A stretch of 49,711 bases of DNA, from assembly GCA_022360095.1 (NCBI GenBank), contig JAKSDK010000438.1:1-49711 (forward strand), read 5' to 3'. This document shows, piece by piece, positions 8,353-16,722 of the stretch. This stretch comes from Phycisphaerales bacterium. GTDB lineage: Bacteria > Planctomycetota > Phycisphaerae > UBA1845 > UTPLA1. A model generated the notes under the pieces. The model did no database searches, was not told the origin of the DNA, and saw nothing but the letters and a program-made list of their open reading frames with translations. Positions within the stretch are counted from its first letter, which is position 1; every line of letters begins with the position of its first letter. Made by a program: the position numbers and the translations under genes.

Positions 8353-9768
8353 TCAGCTCACCGGGGCCTTGGCGAATCGGAGCAAGTCGGTCATGGTGAA
8401 CGAGCCCTTGGTTCCCAATTCCGTAGGTTGCCAGAGGGGGTCGCGCCGAAGGAACGAGTCGTTGTCGGCTTGCATCAGACCGATCAGCACTTCGGCCACG
8501 ATGCGTCCGCCGATCGGGCCAAGCCTTTCGCCCTCTTCGATCAAATCCGCTTCGCGAAGGATGTAGTACCAAAGTGGCGTACGGGTGTCGAAGCCGTAGT
8601 CCGCCAACTCGGATAGATCGCGCTGCGACAGGATTTCCTGTTTTAGGAATCGAGCGACATCCTGACCTGCGGGCAGTCCAAAGGCAAGGCCACGTTCCAG
8701 ATTGCGCGTTGCCAGCGATCCTTCTTCCAGCCCGGTGAGCTCAAAGAGGGGAGTGGCCAGTTTCGTATCGAAGCGCGCCGATTTTTGCGGAGTTTGAGAG
8801 GATTTCTCGAATTCGAAAAATCGATCCCACTCAACGAATCTTCGAAAGATCCCGGGAGACTCCGGGCGGACACCGCCGCGCAAGTCGTTCGGGTCGTTCC
8901 CTCCCGTATTGATGTCAAAGATGGGGGCGCCGAAATCACCGTTCAGTTGATACGTGCCGCGTACCATCGTGTGGCCGAATCGATAGGCCGCAACCGAGAA
9001 CTCGACGGGGATGAAAGGCTCGTTTTGCCATTTGTAAACACGGCGTCCGTATGTCAGGATGTCGTCGACGACGTCGCGCCCAACGATCAACGGCAGAAAC
9101 TCATGCAGCACGATCCATTGATAGTGCCATCGGACGACACGTTGCGCCTCGCGAAACAGGGTGTTTTCATGCGTTCGCGGCTTCGCGGACAAATGGTCAA
9201 TCACGGCGTTGTGGAACTTCAAAAAAGCCAAATGAAGCTGGTTGACGATGACGTTTTCGTCATTTCGCGGATCACCGATCAAAGCCCGATTCTGGCTGTT
9301 TCGAGGAAGATCCTTCGGCCAATCCTCATCAATCAACATACTCCACCGGTCCTTGGGAGGGGCTTCCTCGCTCGAGTTCGGGCGGTGGTACAAATGCGGC
9401 GTCGCTCCCGGACCCGATGCGTAGACGCTGTCCAACTCCAACAACGGTGTGCGGAAATTCGCAATGGCCTCCGGGTCATTCTGAGTTTCACGATCCGACG
9501 TTGGATCGAACGTGATATCGTGATCGACAAACTGACCCAGGAAAGTGAATCCCGCCGTCACACCTGACGGATGCTCGGGATTATTCAGTCCGCCATCCAT
9601 CACCCCTCCTTTCTTGCCGATCTCCTTTAGCCGTGTGCGGACGGTGGGCGTATCGGCAGCAAACGGCGGAAGTGAGGGAAATAATCGGCCGAAACGGCCG
9701 GCGGCGTGGTATTTGGACTTCGGCGGGTTCACGGACGTCAAGCGAGACAATTGGCCGTGGAATTCCAT
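8353..9768 (-). CDS. Heme peroxidase of the animal-peroxidase superfamily (bacterial peroxinectin-like)
   Basis: A 471-residue protein with the distal-histidine motif QFVDHDITFD (His83) preceded by GFTFLG, the conserved block GDPRNDENVIVNQLHLAFLKFHN (about 165-187) and the proximal-histidine motif YRFGHTMVR (His266). These are diagnostic of the cyclooxygenase/myeloperoxidase superfamily. There is no signal peptide, so it may act in the cytoplasm, unlike its animal relatives. The ATG at 9768 lies three bases after the stop of the radical SAM gene and has AGGA upstream at a spacing of 8, so the two are translationally linked. In this cluster it could oxidise a protein side chain or remove peroxide made by a CTQ-type oxidase. 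The context suggests this; the sequence does not prove it. Confidence 0.88.
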   Translation of the reverse strand: MEFHGQLSRLTSVNPPKSKYHAAGRFGRLFPSLPPFAADTPTVRTRLKEIGKKGGVMDGGLNNPEHPSGVTAGFTFLGQFVDHDITFDPTSDRETQNDPEAIANFRTPLLELDSVYASGPGATPHLYHRPNSSEEAPPKDRWSMLIDEDWPKDLPRNSQNRALIGDPRNDENVIVNQLHLAFLKFHNAVIDHLSAKPRTHENTLFREAQRVVRWHYQWIVLHEFLPLIVGRDVVDDILTYGRRVYKWQNEPFIPVEFSVAAYRFGHTMVRGTYQLNGDFGAPIFDINTGGNDPNDLRGGVRPESPGIFRRFVEWDRFFEFEKSSQTPQKSARFDTKLATPLFELTGLEEGSLATRNLERGLAFGLPAGQDVARFLKQEILSQRDLSELADYGFDTRTPLWYYILREADLIEEGERLGPIGGRIVAEVLIGLMQADNDSFLRRDPLWQPTELGTKGSFTMTDLLRFAKAPVS

Positions 9769-9771
9769 GTT

Positions 9772-11148
9772 TCATGTCCTTTCCTTAATGGGCGTTTTCG
9801 AAAAGCAATCAGGGGACGCTGAAGGATCGAAATAGTCCGGTCTCGACTCAAGCAATCGTACGTAAGCCTGAAGGCAAAAATGCAGCCAGCCGCGAATATA
9901 GTCGCACGCGGGTCGGCCGCGGTGAATGACCTCGTGGTGACAGCCACCACCGCACAGGTATCGCGCCCAGCATCGCTTGCACGGTTCCTGGAAGTGGACG
10001 TGGCGTTCGGCCAACCAGCGCTGCCGGCGCTCGTGGTCGACGCCTTGCCCCACGGTTCCCATCGCCCACGATTCGTCTCCGACGAATCGGTGACATGCAA
10101 ACAATTCACCGTCGGAGGAAACGCCGAAGTACCCGGCGCCGGCGCCGCACGGATAGGGACGGTGTGTGCCCCGGTGAATCTCCTGCATGGCATTGGTCAT
10201 GTTGGAGAACGGATAGCGTCGTCCCGCGATGGTTGAGCGTTCAAACTCCCTTCCGCAATCCTTCATCTGGTCGAGCATCACGTCCAATTCGGAACCGTGC
10301 ATCTGATCGCGGCCCGTCGGCGACGACAACATGGGTGAAAACCCGACGGAATAAAAACCGAGTCCGATCAGTTCATCGAGTGTCTCGCGCAGACAGAGGT
10401 TTCGTGGTGTTACGGTGACTCGAGCGGACACTTGCATGTGTCGTTGCTTGTTCAGTAGCGGAGTCACGTGCTCCATGATCCCTTGATAAGTTCCCCGTCC
10501 GTTCTTGAAGGGACGTTGGCGGTCATGGACCGCGCCGATACCGTCCAGGCTGATCGTCACCGCGAATCCGTGGTGCTCGAAGAACGCGCCGTCGTCGGGT
10601 GTTAGCAGCGTGCCGTTGGTGGTGACTGAGAACCCCGTACGCACGTGCTTTTTGCTCGCTTCGCGTGCGGCATATTCAGTCGCCTGCCGTAGCACGGGTC
10701 GATTGACCAGCGGTTCGCCGCCCAAAAAAGCCAGATGGATTTTGTCGCCCGACGTCGCTTCTGCAAGCAACCGGTCCACCGCCATTAAGGCAACTTCAGC
10801 CGACATGTTCCGAGGTGTCTCGCCGAAGCTTCCCCCTTCCGCGTAACAGTAAGTGCACCCCAGATTGCATTTCTGTGCGACGGCAAGTGAAAGTGAACGC
10901 ATTGGAAAGGGCTCGGGCGGCGGATCTTCAACGGCATTGACATTGGGAATACCTAATTCAAGAAACGCCTCCGCGTCGATGAGTGGGGGGGTAGCGGCAT
11001 CCAATCGATAGACACGTGATGCATCAACCGCCAGCAGGTAGCGAATTTCCTTCGAAGTGAATTCGTGCCAATCCGCACGCGCACCAGTCGCTTCGCCTTG
11101 GCCGCATTCAGCCAACGGCGGTGCGCTAATAATCGGCAAACTCATCAT
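9772..11148 (-). CDS. Radical SAM/SPASM peptide-modifying enzyme, QhpD-like
   Basis: A 458-residue protein with the radical SAM cluster motif CNLGCTYCYAEGGSFG (Cys94, Cys98, Cys101), then LAFLGGEPLVN, TTNGTLL and SLDGIGAVHD. The C-terminal SPASM domain has many cysteines: PYPCGAGAGYFGVSSDGE, FACHRF, CKRCWARYLCGGGCHHE, then two more. The CxxxCxxCYAxxGxFG start resembles QhpD, which makes thioether cross-links in the small subunit of quinohemoprotein amine dehydrogenase. LodA systems are not known to me to need such an enzyme. The start is uncertain: the ATG pair at 11148/11145 does not overlap the upstream gene, while ATG 11187 and TTG 11196 overlap its end. None has a strong ribosome site, so translational coupling is likely. 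Proposed substrate: a neighbouring LodA-like protein (inference). Confidence 0.87.
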   Translation of the reverse strand: MMSLPIISAPPLAECGQGEATGARADWHEFTSKEIRYLLAVDASRVYRLDAATPPLIDAEAFLELGIPNVNAVEDPPPEPFPMRSLSLAVAQKCNLGCTYCYAEGGSFGETPRNMSAEVALMAVDRLLAEATSGDKIHLAFLGGEPLVNRPVLRQATEYAAREASKKHVRTGFSVTTNGTLLTPDDGAFFEHHGFAVTISLDGIGAVHDRQRPFKNGRGTYQGIMEHVTPLLNKQRHMQVSARVTVTPRNLCLRETLDELIGLGFYSVGFSPMLSSPTGRDQMHGSELDVMLDQMKDCGREFERSTIAGRRYPFSNMTNAMQEIHRGTHRPYPCGAGAGYFGVSSDGELFACHRFVGDESWAMGTVGQGVDHERRQRWLAERHVHFQEPCKRCWARYLCGGGCHHEVIHRGRPACDYIRGWLHFCLQAYVRLLESRPDYFDPSASPDCFSKTPIKERT

Positions 11149-11167
11149 CCGGTTTTCAGTCGTCGTA

Positions 11168-11929
11168 TCAGGCCTCCGTGCGACCATCGAGTACAAATTT
11201 CAGTTGCCGTTCCCATTCTGTGTACAGCTGATCGTAGGTAATGTGTTCTGACGAGAATCCACCTCGGTCGGGTCGGTAGGGCGTGCCCGGCTCTTTTTCC
11301 GACTGCATCCAGTCGTGTCCTCTCGCATTGCCGCCCTCGTCTTCGACATTGACGAAGTCGGGACGACTGGCGGCCCAGTAGAAGCAACCACATTCGCGGT
11401 AGTCAGCTTGCCAGGGGGAACAAAGTCCCTGAGTGAGTGCTCCCGGCTCGGCCAATTCTTCATTGATGGCGGTTCCGTCGAAGATCGGACGCACAACAAG
11501 ATCAACCGAAATTTGCTGGAGGCTGGGTTTCCGAAAAACGCCTGTCACCGTCTCACCGCCTTTCCGCACGATGTGGGCGAGTCCATTGGAAAGTTCCCAG
11601 CCGATTTGCGCAGTAGCTTGTCCGTTGGGACGCGTGAAAAGGACCTCAACAGACAAACCGTCGACTTGAACCAGCCGATCCCCCTTCGCGATGCCCGCCG
11701 CGGCGGCCGGCGAACCTGGTGTGACATCCATGACAACGTGACCGCCGCTGACCAGGCCGGCCTCATGCAGCTCGACGCCCTCGAACAGAAGTTTCCACAC
11801 ATTGCGGAAGTCGAACTCGAGTCCCGGAAAACAGTTCGAAATCGCGGAGACGGGCAATGTCGACGGCGGATTGCCCCGTGCCTGATGAGCAAGCTGAGCG
11901 GTGACGTTCAAAGGCTCGATTCTTAACAT
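11168..11929 (-). CDS. LodA C-terminal-like (CTQ-forming) protein with PDZ-like insertion
   Basis: A 253-residue protein with no signal peptide. Residues 31-40 (SNCFPGLEFD) resemble the segment around the cofactor cysteine of LodA/GoxA enzymes, in which a Cys and a Trp form cysteine tryptophylquinone. Residues 160-191 (EPGALTQGLCSPWQADY, then CGCFYWAASRPD) resemble the LodA stretch with PWQAD and RPD. So Cys33 and Trp173 (or Trp185) are candidate cofactor residues. Between them, about residues 63-100, lies VMDVTPGSPAAAAGIAKGDRLV, which looks like a PDZ domain. LodA proteins are normally one chain of about 700 residues; here the C-terminal part is a separate gene directly after the gene carrying the N-terminal part (25-bp gap). 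ATG 11929 has GAGGAG upstream. Likely function: catalytic subunit of a split quinone-dependent oxidase. Family assignment by eye only. Confidence 0.68.
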   Translation of the reverse strand: MLRIEPLNVTAQLAHQARGNPPSTLPVSAISNCFPGLEFDFRNVWKLLFEGVELHEAGLVSGGHVVMDVTPGSPAAAAGIAKGDRLVQVDGLSVEVLFTRPNGQATAQIGWELSNGLAHIVRKGGETVTGVFRKPSLQQISVDLVVRPIFDGTAINEELAEPGALTQGLCSPWQADYRECGCFYWAASRPDFVNVEDEGGNARGHDWMQSEKEPGTPYRPDRGGFSSEHITYDQLYTEWERQLKFVLDGRTEA

Positions 11930-11954
11930 CCTAGGCTCCTCATTCGTTTCAAGA

Positions 11955-14900
11955 TCAGGCCGTCATGTCATCGATCCACCGCTCGATCACTTCGATGCCG
12001 TTGATTCCGAGCACGGAGTCTTGATAACTTGTCAGCGGCCCGTTCATGGGGTGATCCGGGCGCTTCACCATTGTTAACAAAGCGGAATTCGCAGGTTCTT
12101 GGGGAATGATAAGGCGTTGATCTTTGAACCCAAGTTCATCGGACGTTCTGCCGCGAGCGACGGTGGACGGATCGCTCAAATAGGAAATCAGCGTTTCCGA
12201 ATCGGCGAAAAGGTCGGCAAGCGTACCGCCGGCCGGAAGATCAACACTCGAGTGCAGTGCCGCCGCGAATTGGTGATTCTGGATCAGGCGCTTCATCGCG
12301 GCGAGAGGCGTCGCGTCGCCGCCGGCGTTGTCGAATTGGTCGATCGCCGTCTTGATGATATTGAGCTGCCGCTGGGTTAAAGCCAACAGTCCGCCGTCGC
12401 CGCCTCGCATCAAGGCCGGCATGTATTGAAGCGGAGGGCGATCGCCGGGAGCAGACTGTCGAGAATAGTTCCAGGTCTCGCGAGCCGGACGCAGGATTCC
12501 TTGAATTTGTTTTAGTGCGCCAACGGCCGCCTGGCGTTCGTTGGGATCGGCAGACTTCAGCCCCGTCACCGCGCGAAGCAGCCCCGTGTGGATGTCGCGC
12601 GTGGGAAGGTAACGTGCGCCGCCCGCGCCGAACATTTGTCGAGCAGCGGGCACCCAGAACGGAAATGAATCGTTCTCATTCTCCGTGCTCAGCAGGCGTA
12701 CGGTCTCGACGGCACGACGCACAAGATCAATCACTTGTTCGGGCTCAACCGTCAAGACTTCCGTGCCGAGTATCATCTGCTCCAGATCGTCCTGCACAGA
12801 GCGGACCGGAAGATGTTGTGGCGCGAAATCGGGTGGTCCGGAAGTGATGCGAGCCAGCGCGGTCTTCTCTTCTCCGTTCACCGTTAGCGAAGCTCGGACG
12901 ATTCCATCGCAGGAATCGTCAAAGTATCCGAGATTTACGCTTTGCGGCGGTTGCGAGCGTGCGTAGATCCCTCCTGGAACCGTGCTTTCCGCTGCGCGTG
13001 GGACTTCGGGATTCGAGGGTGTGTTGTTGTCCGAGTGCATGTCCCAGTCACCCGAAACAGGATCATACACGGCTCGCTCCTCAGGGATGATGTTGTCGTC
13101 CTCCGTATGTCCATAGACGTACCCTGATCCAGGTGTAAACCGCAAACGAATCTCCGGAAACTCACTTGTCGGCTTCACATACTGCACCCAACCGAGCGTG
13201 ATCGTTCGATTCGGCTTGAAGTGGTTGCAGCGGCCAATGAGTCTTTGTTGCTGATGGGTACTTAGTGCTTCAGCGGAGATCGATGCAGTGATCGCGTCAT
13301 TATTCACCCCGGTTCGGCGCAGCATTTTCAGATTGCCGACGCGGACGTCCCAACGAATATCCGATGGTGTCAATCCGGCGGCGCGAAGCGCAGGCTCGTC
13401 GAGCGGTTCAAACGGACCGTCGTCGAATCGCGCCCAAACTTCGAGAAATGGACTGACGGGGCGCACCCGATTCATTCCATCTCGAAAACGTACCGTGGCC
13501 GGGGTGACGGCCCGTAAGATCTCTCCGGAATTAGGATCGAGAATGAATGTTTCTGCCGGTAGAATCTCGCGCGTTCCCGCGTCATCCGGCAATTTCAAGT
13601 CATAGTTATCCATCGGCTCGGGCGAAGATCCGAGCCGTGCGATCGCCATGGGCGGCAGGATTCGAATTTCTTTGATTTCGCGCGCATTTCGTGGGGCGTG
13701 GCCGGGCGCGCCGTCTTCGATCCAGTCTTTGATGAAGCGGATATGATGTCGGTGCTTTTCAACGTTCAATTTCGGCCGGCCGCCCCCGGGCATCCGATTA
13801 CTTTCGAGAACGTCCACCAACTGCGATTGGCCGGCGAATCCTAGAATCGGCTCTCCTTCCAGTTTCTTAGCCTTGAGTTGACCGAGATCCAGATTCCAGA
13901 ATCGACCCAATTGCTCGTGGTCCAGGTATGGATCTCCCGTCCCGGACGCCCATTCAAGAACCTCCCGAACCTGATCGAAACGAGAGCGAACAGATTGACC
14001 ACGTTGCCGTGCCGCGGCCTCCATCTGTTTGCGACGATCCACTCGAATCATGTAATCCAGGAACTGCTGCTCCTGAGGATCGGTAGCGGATTCGGCGAGC
14101 GCTTCCGCAATTGCGATGGACTTTGCAAACCACTGTTCGAATACGGGCGACCAGACCTGATGTGTGGTCGAATTGTTCACCGGCGTGTTTTCCGAAGGAA
14201 GTTCAGGCGGCATGTTGAATGGAATCGCAGCCATTTCCCCCGAACCGGTCATGGAGTGCCGGGGTTTGTTGGTGAGGAACTCGCCGAGTTTCTTGAGATG
14301 GTACATTTCCGTGAAACACCATGCTGCAAGAAACTGCCGATCTTCTTCCGATGCGGAGACAAGATGTTGTTCCAGAATGCCGAGAAGCAACCAATAGCGA
14401 TAGTCAGCCAATTGAGCCCAGGGTATGGTGGTGGGACTGCTAATACCGTCTTCGCCGGTGTTGGTTTCGCCAACGCTGATTTTCATGCCGGAAGGCACGG
14501 GCCAGACCTCCGGCGGGGCGCCGCCGGGTCCATAGAATGTCTTGTAGAGTTGGAAAAAACGCACAAAATGAGGCTCCTCGTCCATCGACGCGGTCGGCCC
14601 TTCGCCTTGTTGTGCGATGTCTTTTAGCGCAAACAGCGCGCTATCGCGATCTCCCACCGTGTGCACGCGGAATTCGTCGAACGCGCCTTTGCGTGTACGA
14701 TCCCATGTGTCATCGATGCCCTGACGGGGGTCGCTTACAAACTCGAAGTCGTCGGGAAGGTGGACAAACTCCCGTCCGCCATAATGCTGGGCTGCCATTC
14801 CAGCCAAATCCCGCACCATAGGATACCAGAGATCGTTCGGGGGCGACTCCTCGGCTTTGTCCGCGAGCACTCGTTCCGTACCGAAAAAGACGCTCATCAA

Positions 14901-15515
14901 AGCATAGATTGCACCGACCGGGTGGATCATGTCGCCGGAGCCCATTTCCGCTTGCTCCCGGATCACGTCAAATAGATCACGGTCTTCCTGCAATTCGAAG
15001 ACCGGATTGCTCGGTGACTCGGCGATCACAAACTTGGCCAACGACGTTGCCGAGAACGGTTGGAGATGCAACGAAAAGGGAAACAGTTGGCCGAAATCCT
15101 GTCGGTCCAGCGCCGGAGGTGAGCCGATCGACATCAGCAGGTTCTGCACGGTCAGCAGGTGGCTCATCTCTTCGATTGCAATTCCCAGCACGACCGGTCG
15201 GCCCTCCGCCTTGAGTGAGTAGCCGGCGTACAAGTATTGCACGAGAAGTGCATGCTCGATCGCTGCCGCAGTGCTCAACAGCCATTCAAGCCGGTCCCTT
15301 GTGCCGATTTCGGGCGGAAATTCCGGCCAGGGAAACTTGATTTCCACTTCCGCGCCGACGCTCACGTCAGCCGGCGCAAAGGCCTCCAATGCGGTCACCC
15401 TTAGGCCAAGGCGCGACTGCGCTCGGGAACCCGGCATTCGTAGCTGCGCCAAGGGGCTTTCCCGAGAAACTCGCATGGATTTCAGATGAAAGGATAGCGA
15501 CTTCCGCGATTTCAT
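11955..15515 (-). CDS. Ferritin-like (VioB-type) domain fused to a LodA N-terminal-like region
   Basis: A 1186-residue protein. Residues about 70-300 match the ferritin-like domain of VioB/RebD-type proteins: AAIEHALLVQYLYAGYSLK (Glu87, His88), then IAIEEMSHLLTVQNLL (Glu115/116, His119), both candidate di-metal ligands. A second half has FTEMYHLKKLGEFL (Glu403, His406). Residues 560-604 form a cytochrome-c-like tail (RMPGGGRP, FIKDWIEDGAP) without CxxCH. From 613 the sequence follows LodA/GoxA: IRILPPMAIARLGSSP, IRWDVRVGNLK (720-730), YFDDSCDGIVRAS, SGPPDFAP and QYMPALM with LTQRQLNIIKTA (1030-1056). It ends in another heme-less module (IERWIDDMTA). The segment bearing the catalytic Cys/Trp of LodA is missing here and found in the next gene. 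There is no signal peptide. AGGA precedes ATG 15515. Probably the large subunit of the split enzyme. Confidence 0.72.
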   Translation of the reverse strand: MKSRKSLSFHLKSMRVSRESPLAQLRMPGSRAQSRLGLRVTALEAFAPADVSVGAEVEIKFPWPEFPPEIGTRDRLEWLLSTAAAIEHALLVQYLYAGYSLKAEGRPVVLGIAIEEMSHLLTVQNLLMSIGSPPALDRQDFGQLFPFSLHLQPFSATSLAKFVIAESPSNPVFELQEDRDLFDVIREQAEMGSGDMIHPVGAIYALMSVFFGTERVLADKAEESPPNDLWYPMVRDLAGMAAQHYGGREFVHLPDDFEFVSDPRQGIDDTWDRTRKGAFDEFRVHTVGDRDSALFALKDIAQQGEGPTASMDEEPHFVRFFQLYKTFYGPGGAPPEVWPVPSGMKISVGETNTGEDGISSPTTIPWAQLADYRYWLLLGILEQHLVSASEEDRQFLAAWCFTEMYHLKKLGEFLTNKPRHSMTGSGEMAAIPFNMPPELPSENTPVNNSTTHQVWSPVFEQWFAKSIAIAEALAESATDPQEQQFLDYMIRVDRRKQMEAAARQRGQSVRSRFDQVREVLEWASGTGDPYLDHEQLGRFWNLDLGQLKAKKLEGEPILGFAGQSQLVDVLESNRMPGGGRPKLNVEKHRHHIRFIKDWIEDGAPGHAPRNAREIKEIRILPPMAIARLGSSPEPMDNYDLKLPDDAGTREILPAETFILDPNSGEILRAVTPATVRFRDGMNRVRPVSPFLEVWARFDDGPFEPLDEPALRAAGLTPSDIRWDVRVGNLKMLRRTGVNNDAITASISAEALSTHQQQRLIGRCNHFKPNRTITLGWVQYVKPTSEFPEIRLRFTPGSGYVYGHTEDDNIIPEERAVYDPVSGDWDMHSDNNTPSNPEVPRAAESTVPGGIYARSQPPQSVNLGYFDDSCDGIVRASLTVNGEEKTALARITSGPPDFAPQHLPVRSVQDDLEQMILGTEVLTVEPEQVIDLVRRAVETVRLLSTENENDSFPFWVPAARQMFGAGGARYLPTRDIHTGLLRAVTGLKSADPNERQAAVGALKQIQGILRPARETWNYSRQSAPGDRPPLQYMPALMRGGDGGLLALTQRQLNIIKTAIDQFDNAGGDATPLAAMKRLIQNHQFAAALHSSVDLPAGGTLADLFADSETLISYLSDPSTVARGRTSDELGFKDQRLIIPQEPANSALLTMVKRPDHPMNGPLTSYQDSVLGINGIEVIERWIDDMTA

Positions 15516-15560
15516 GATGATTCGTCCTTGGAGGACCCCATGGTTCCTCGTGGTTGTACG

Positions 15561-16538
15561 CTAACCAAATGGCGTATCCGCGAAACGCCTCCGCATTTCG
15601 CCCTGCAGGTTGTCCGCGGCCAAGTTTCTTACATGATCGCGCATCGCCCGCTTTCCGCTGTCGTCCGCTGTGAACCCGGCGACGGGAAAACGCTCACGGA
15701 AGAGTCCGTCGTTCATCATTCCCAACAAAAGGGCGCGAGCGTGGCCACTCCAATAGTCGTTTGCGATTTGGAGTCGCAAACAGGCGTCTGTGAACGCACA
15801 CCAGAAGAACCACATGATGGGGCCGTTCATGTTATGTCGTTGATCTTCGGGGCGAAGTGGATCGTCGGGCAACGAGTCATCACCGAATCGCTCAAACGAG
15901 TCCAGCAGCGTCAATAGTGGGACGGGGTTCCCGTAGTGCTCCGAGACGGTGGCCATCTGGCGTGTGGCCAGCAGTCGCACGGCATCGGTGAACTCCGGGT
16001 TATTGATCGCGGACTGCCAAGCGGACTCGCCGCTCGGATCACGAGCGAACTCCATCCAAGTCGTCGCCGACCGAAAGAAAGTATTCACCGCGGCTCTGAC
16101 CTCGGGGCTCGCCTGAAACAGGGCCCAATTGTCGAAGTCGCGCCAAAAGGCGTTGTGCAATTCGGAATCCATCGGTCCGCCCGCATCGGCGTCAACCGTT
16201 AGCGTCGACTCATTCTCATCCGTCGCCGGACAACCGTCATCGATCCATTCCCGGATGACGTTAATCTGGTCCTCTGGAATCGGTGGACGCCCCGCTGGCA
16301 TCCGGCGGAAGAATGCTCCGGGCGTGCCGACGTCCGAACCGAAAGGGGCGTTTCCGCGTAATGCCTTGACAAGATTCGATTCTTCGCCATTCCCCACGAT
16401 CAGCAATCGCTGACCGAACTCCACGTGATCGACGAATTGATCTCGCGTCTGCCCTCGCCAAAACGCGCCGTGGGCCGGAAAGGCCGCACCGCCGACAGAA
16501 TCGTCCAGAATTTGTTTAACCTGTTCGAAACGATTCAT
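15561..16538 (-). CDS. Hypothetical protein with heme-less cytochrome-c-like N-terminal module
   Basis: A 325-residue protein, first clear gene of the cluster. Residues about 1-110 end in RRMPAGRPPIPEDQINVIREWIDDGCP, the closing motif of planctomycete cytochrome-c-like modules, but no CxxCH heme site is present. The same WI(D/E)DG ending occurs twice in the next protein, so the two may share a partner or fold. The rest (about 125-325) is helical-looking with many aromatic residues (TWMEFARDP, MWFFWCAFTDACLRL) and unknown to me. ATG 16538 follows GGAG at a spacing of 9, and the next gene starts 45 bp after the stop. No signal peptide is seen. Its conserved place at the head of the operon suggests a structural or accessory role for the LodA-like enzyme. 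Confidence 0.75.
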   Translation of the reverse strand: MNRFEQVKQILDDSVGGAAFPAHGAFWRGQTRDQFVDHVEFGQRLLIVGNGEESNLVKALRGNAPFGSDVGTPGAFFRRMPAGRPPIPEDQINVIREWIDDGCPATDENESTLTVDADAGGPMDSELHNAFWRDFDNWALFQASPEVRAAVNTFFRSATTWMEFARDPSGESAWQSAINNPEFTDAVRLLATRQMATVSEHYGNPVPLLTLLDSFERFGDDSLPDDPLRPEDQRHNMNGPIMWFFWCAFTDACLRLQIANDYWSGHARALLLGMMNDGLFRERFPVAGFTADDSGKRAMRDHVRNLAADNLQGEMRRRFADTPFG

Positions 16539-16722
16539 TACGGACGCTCCATATCAGCGCTTCCAATCCGTAGAAGTTCTCTCCGCCCCGAAATGAACGG
16601 GTCAGTTCTTCGGCCAGGACGTGAGAACGAACGCCGTCAGGGGGCCGAAATGCGCGATTTATGCAGGATTTGAAGAACGCATGAATCTCAAGCGTTGCCT
16701 CCTTCAAAACCTTCCTAAACAT
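16516..16722 (-). CDS. Possible small protein overlapping the head of the LodA-like cluster (68 aa)
   Basis: The frame starts MFRKVLKEATLEIHAFF and ends NESFRTG, overlapping the start of the 325-residue gene by 23 bp. Amino-acid composition is protein-like (INRAFRPPDGV, FYGLEALIWSVRN), but no ribosome site precedes the ATG and I do not recognise a family. It could be a short first gene of the operon, a decayed remnant or chance. Confidence 0.3.
   Translation of the reverse strand: MFRKVLKEATLEIHAFFKSCINRAFRPPDGVRSHVLAEELTRSFRGGENFYGLEALIWSVRNESFRTG

Noticed and set aside
8345..8572. Longer form of the FAD monooxygenase (76 more residues)
   Set aside because: The extension lies inside the peroxidase gene, is arginine-rich and unlike a protein start, and the flavin motif begins nine residues after the ATG at 8344.
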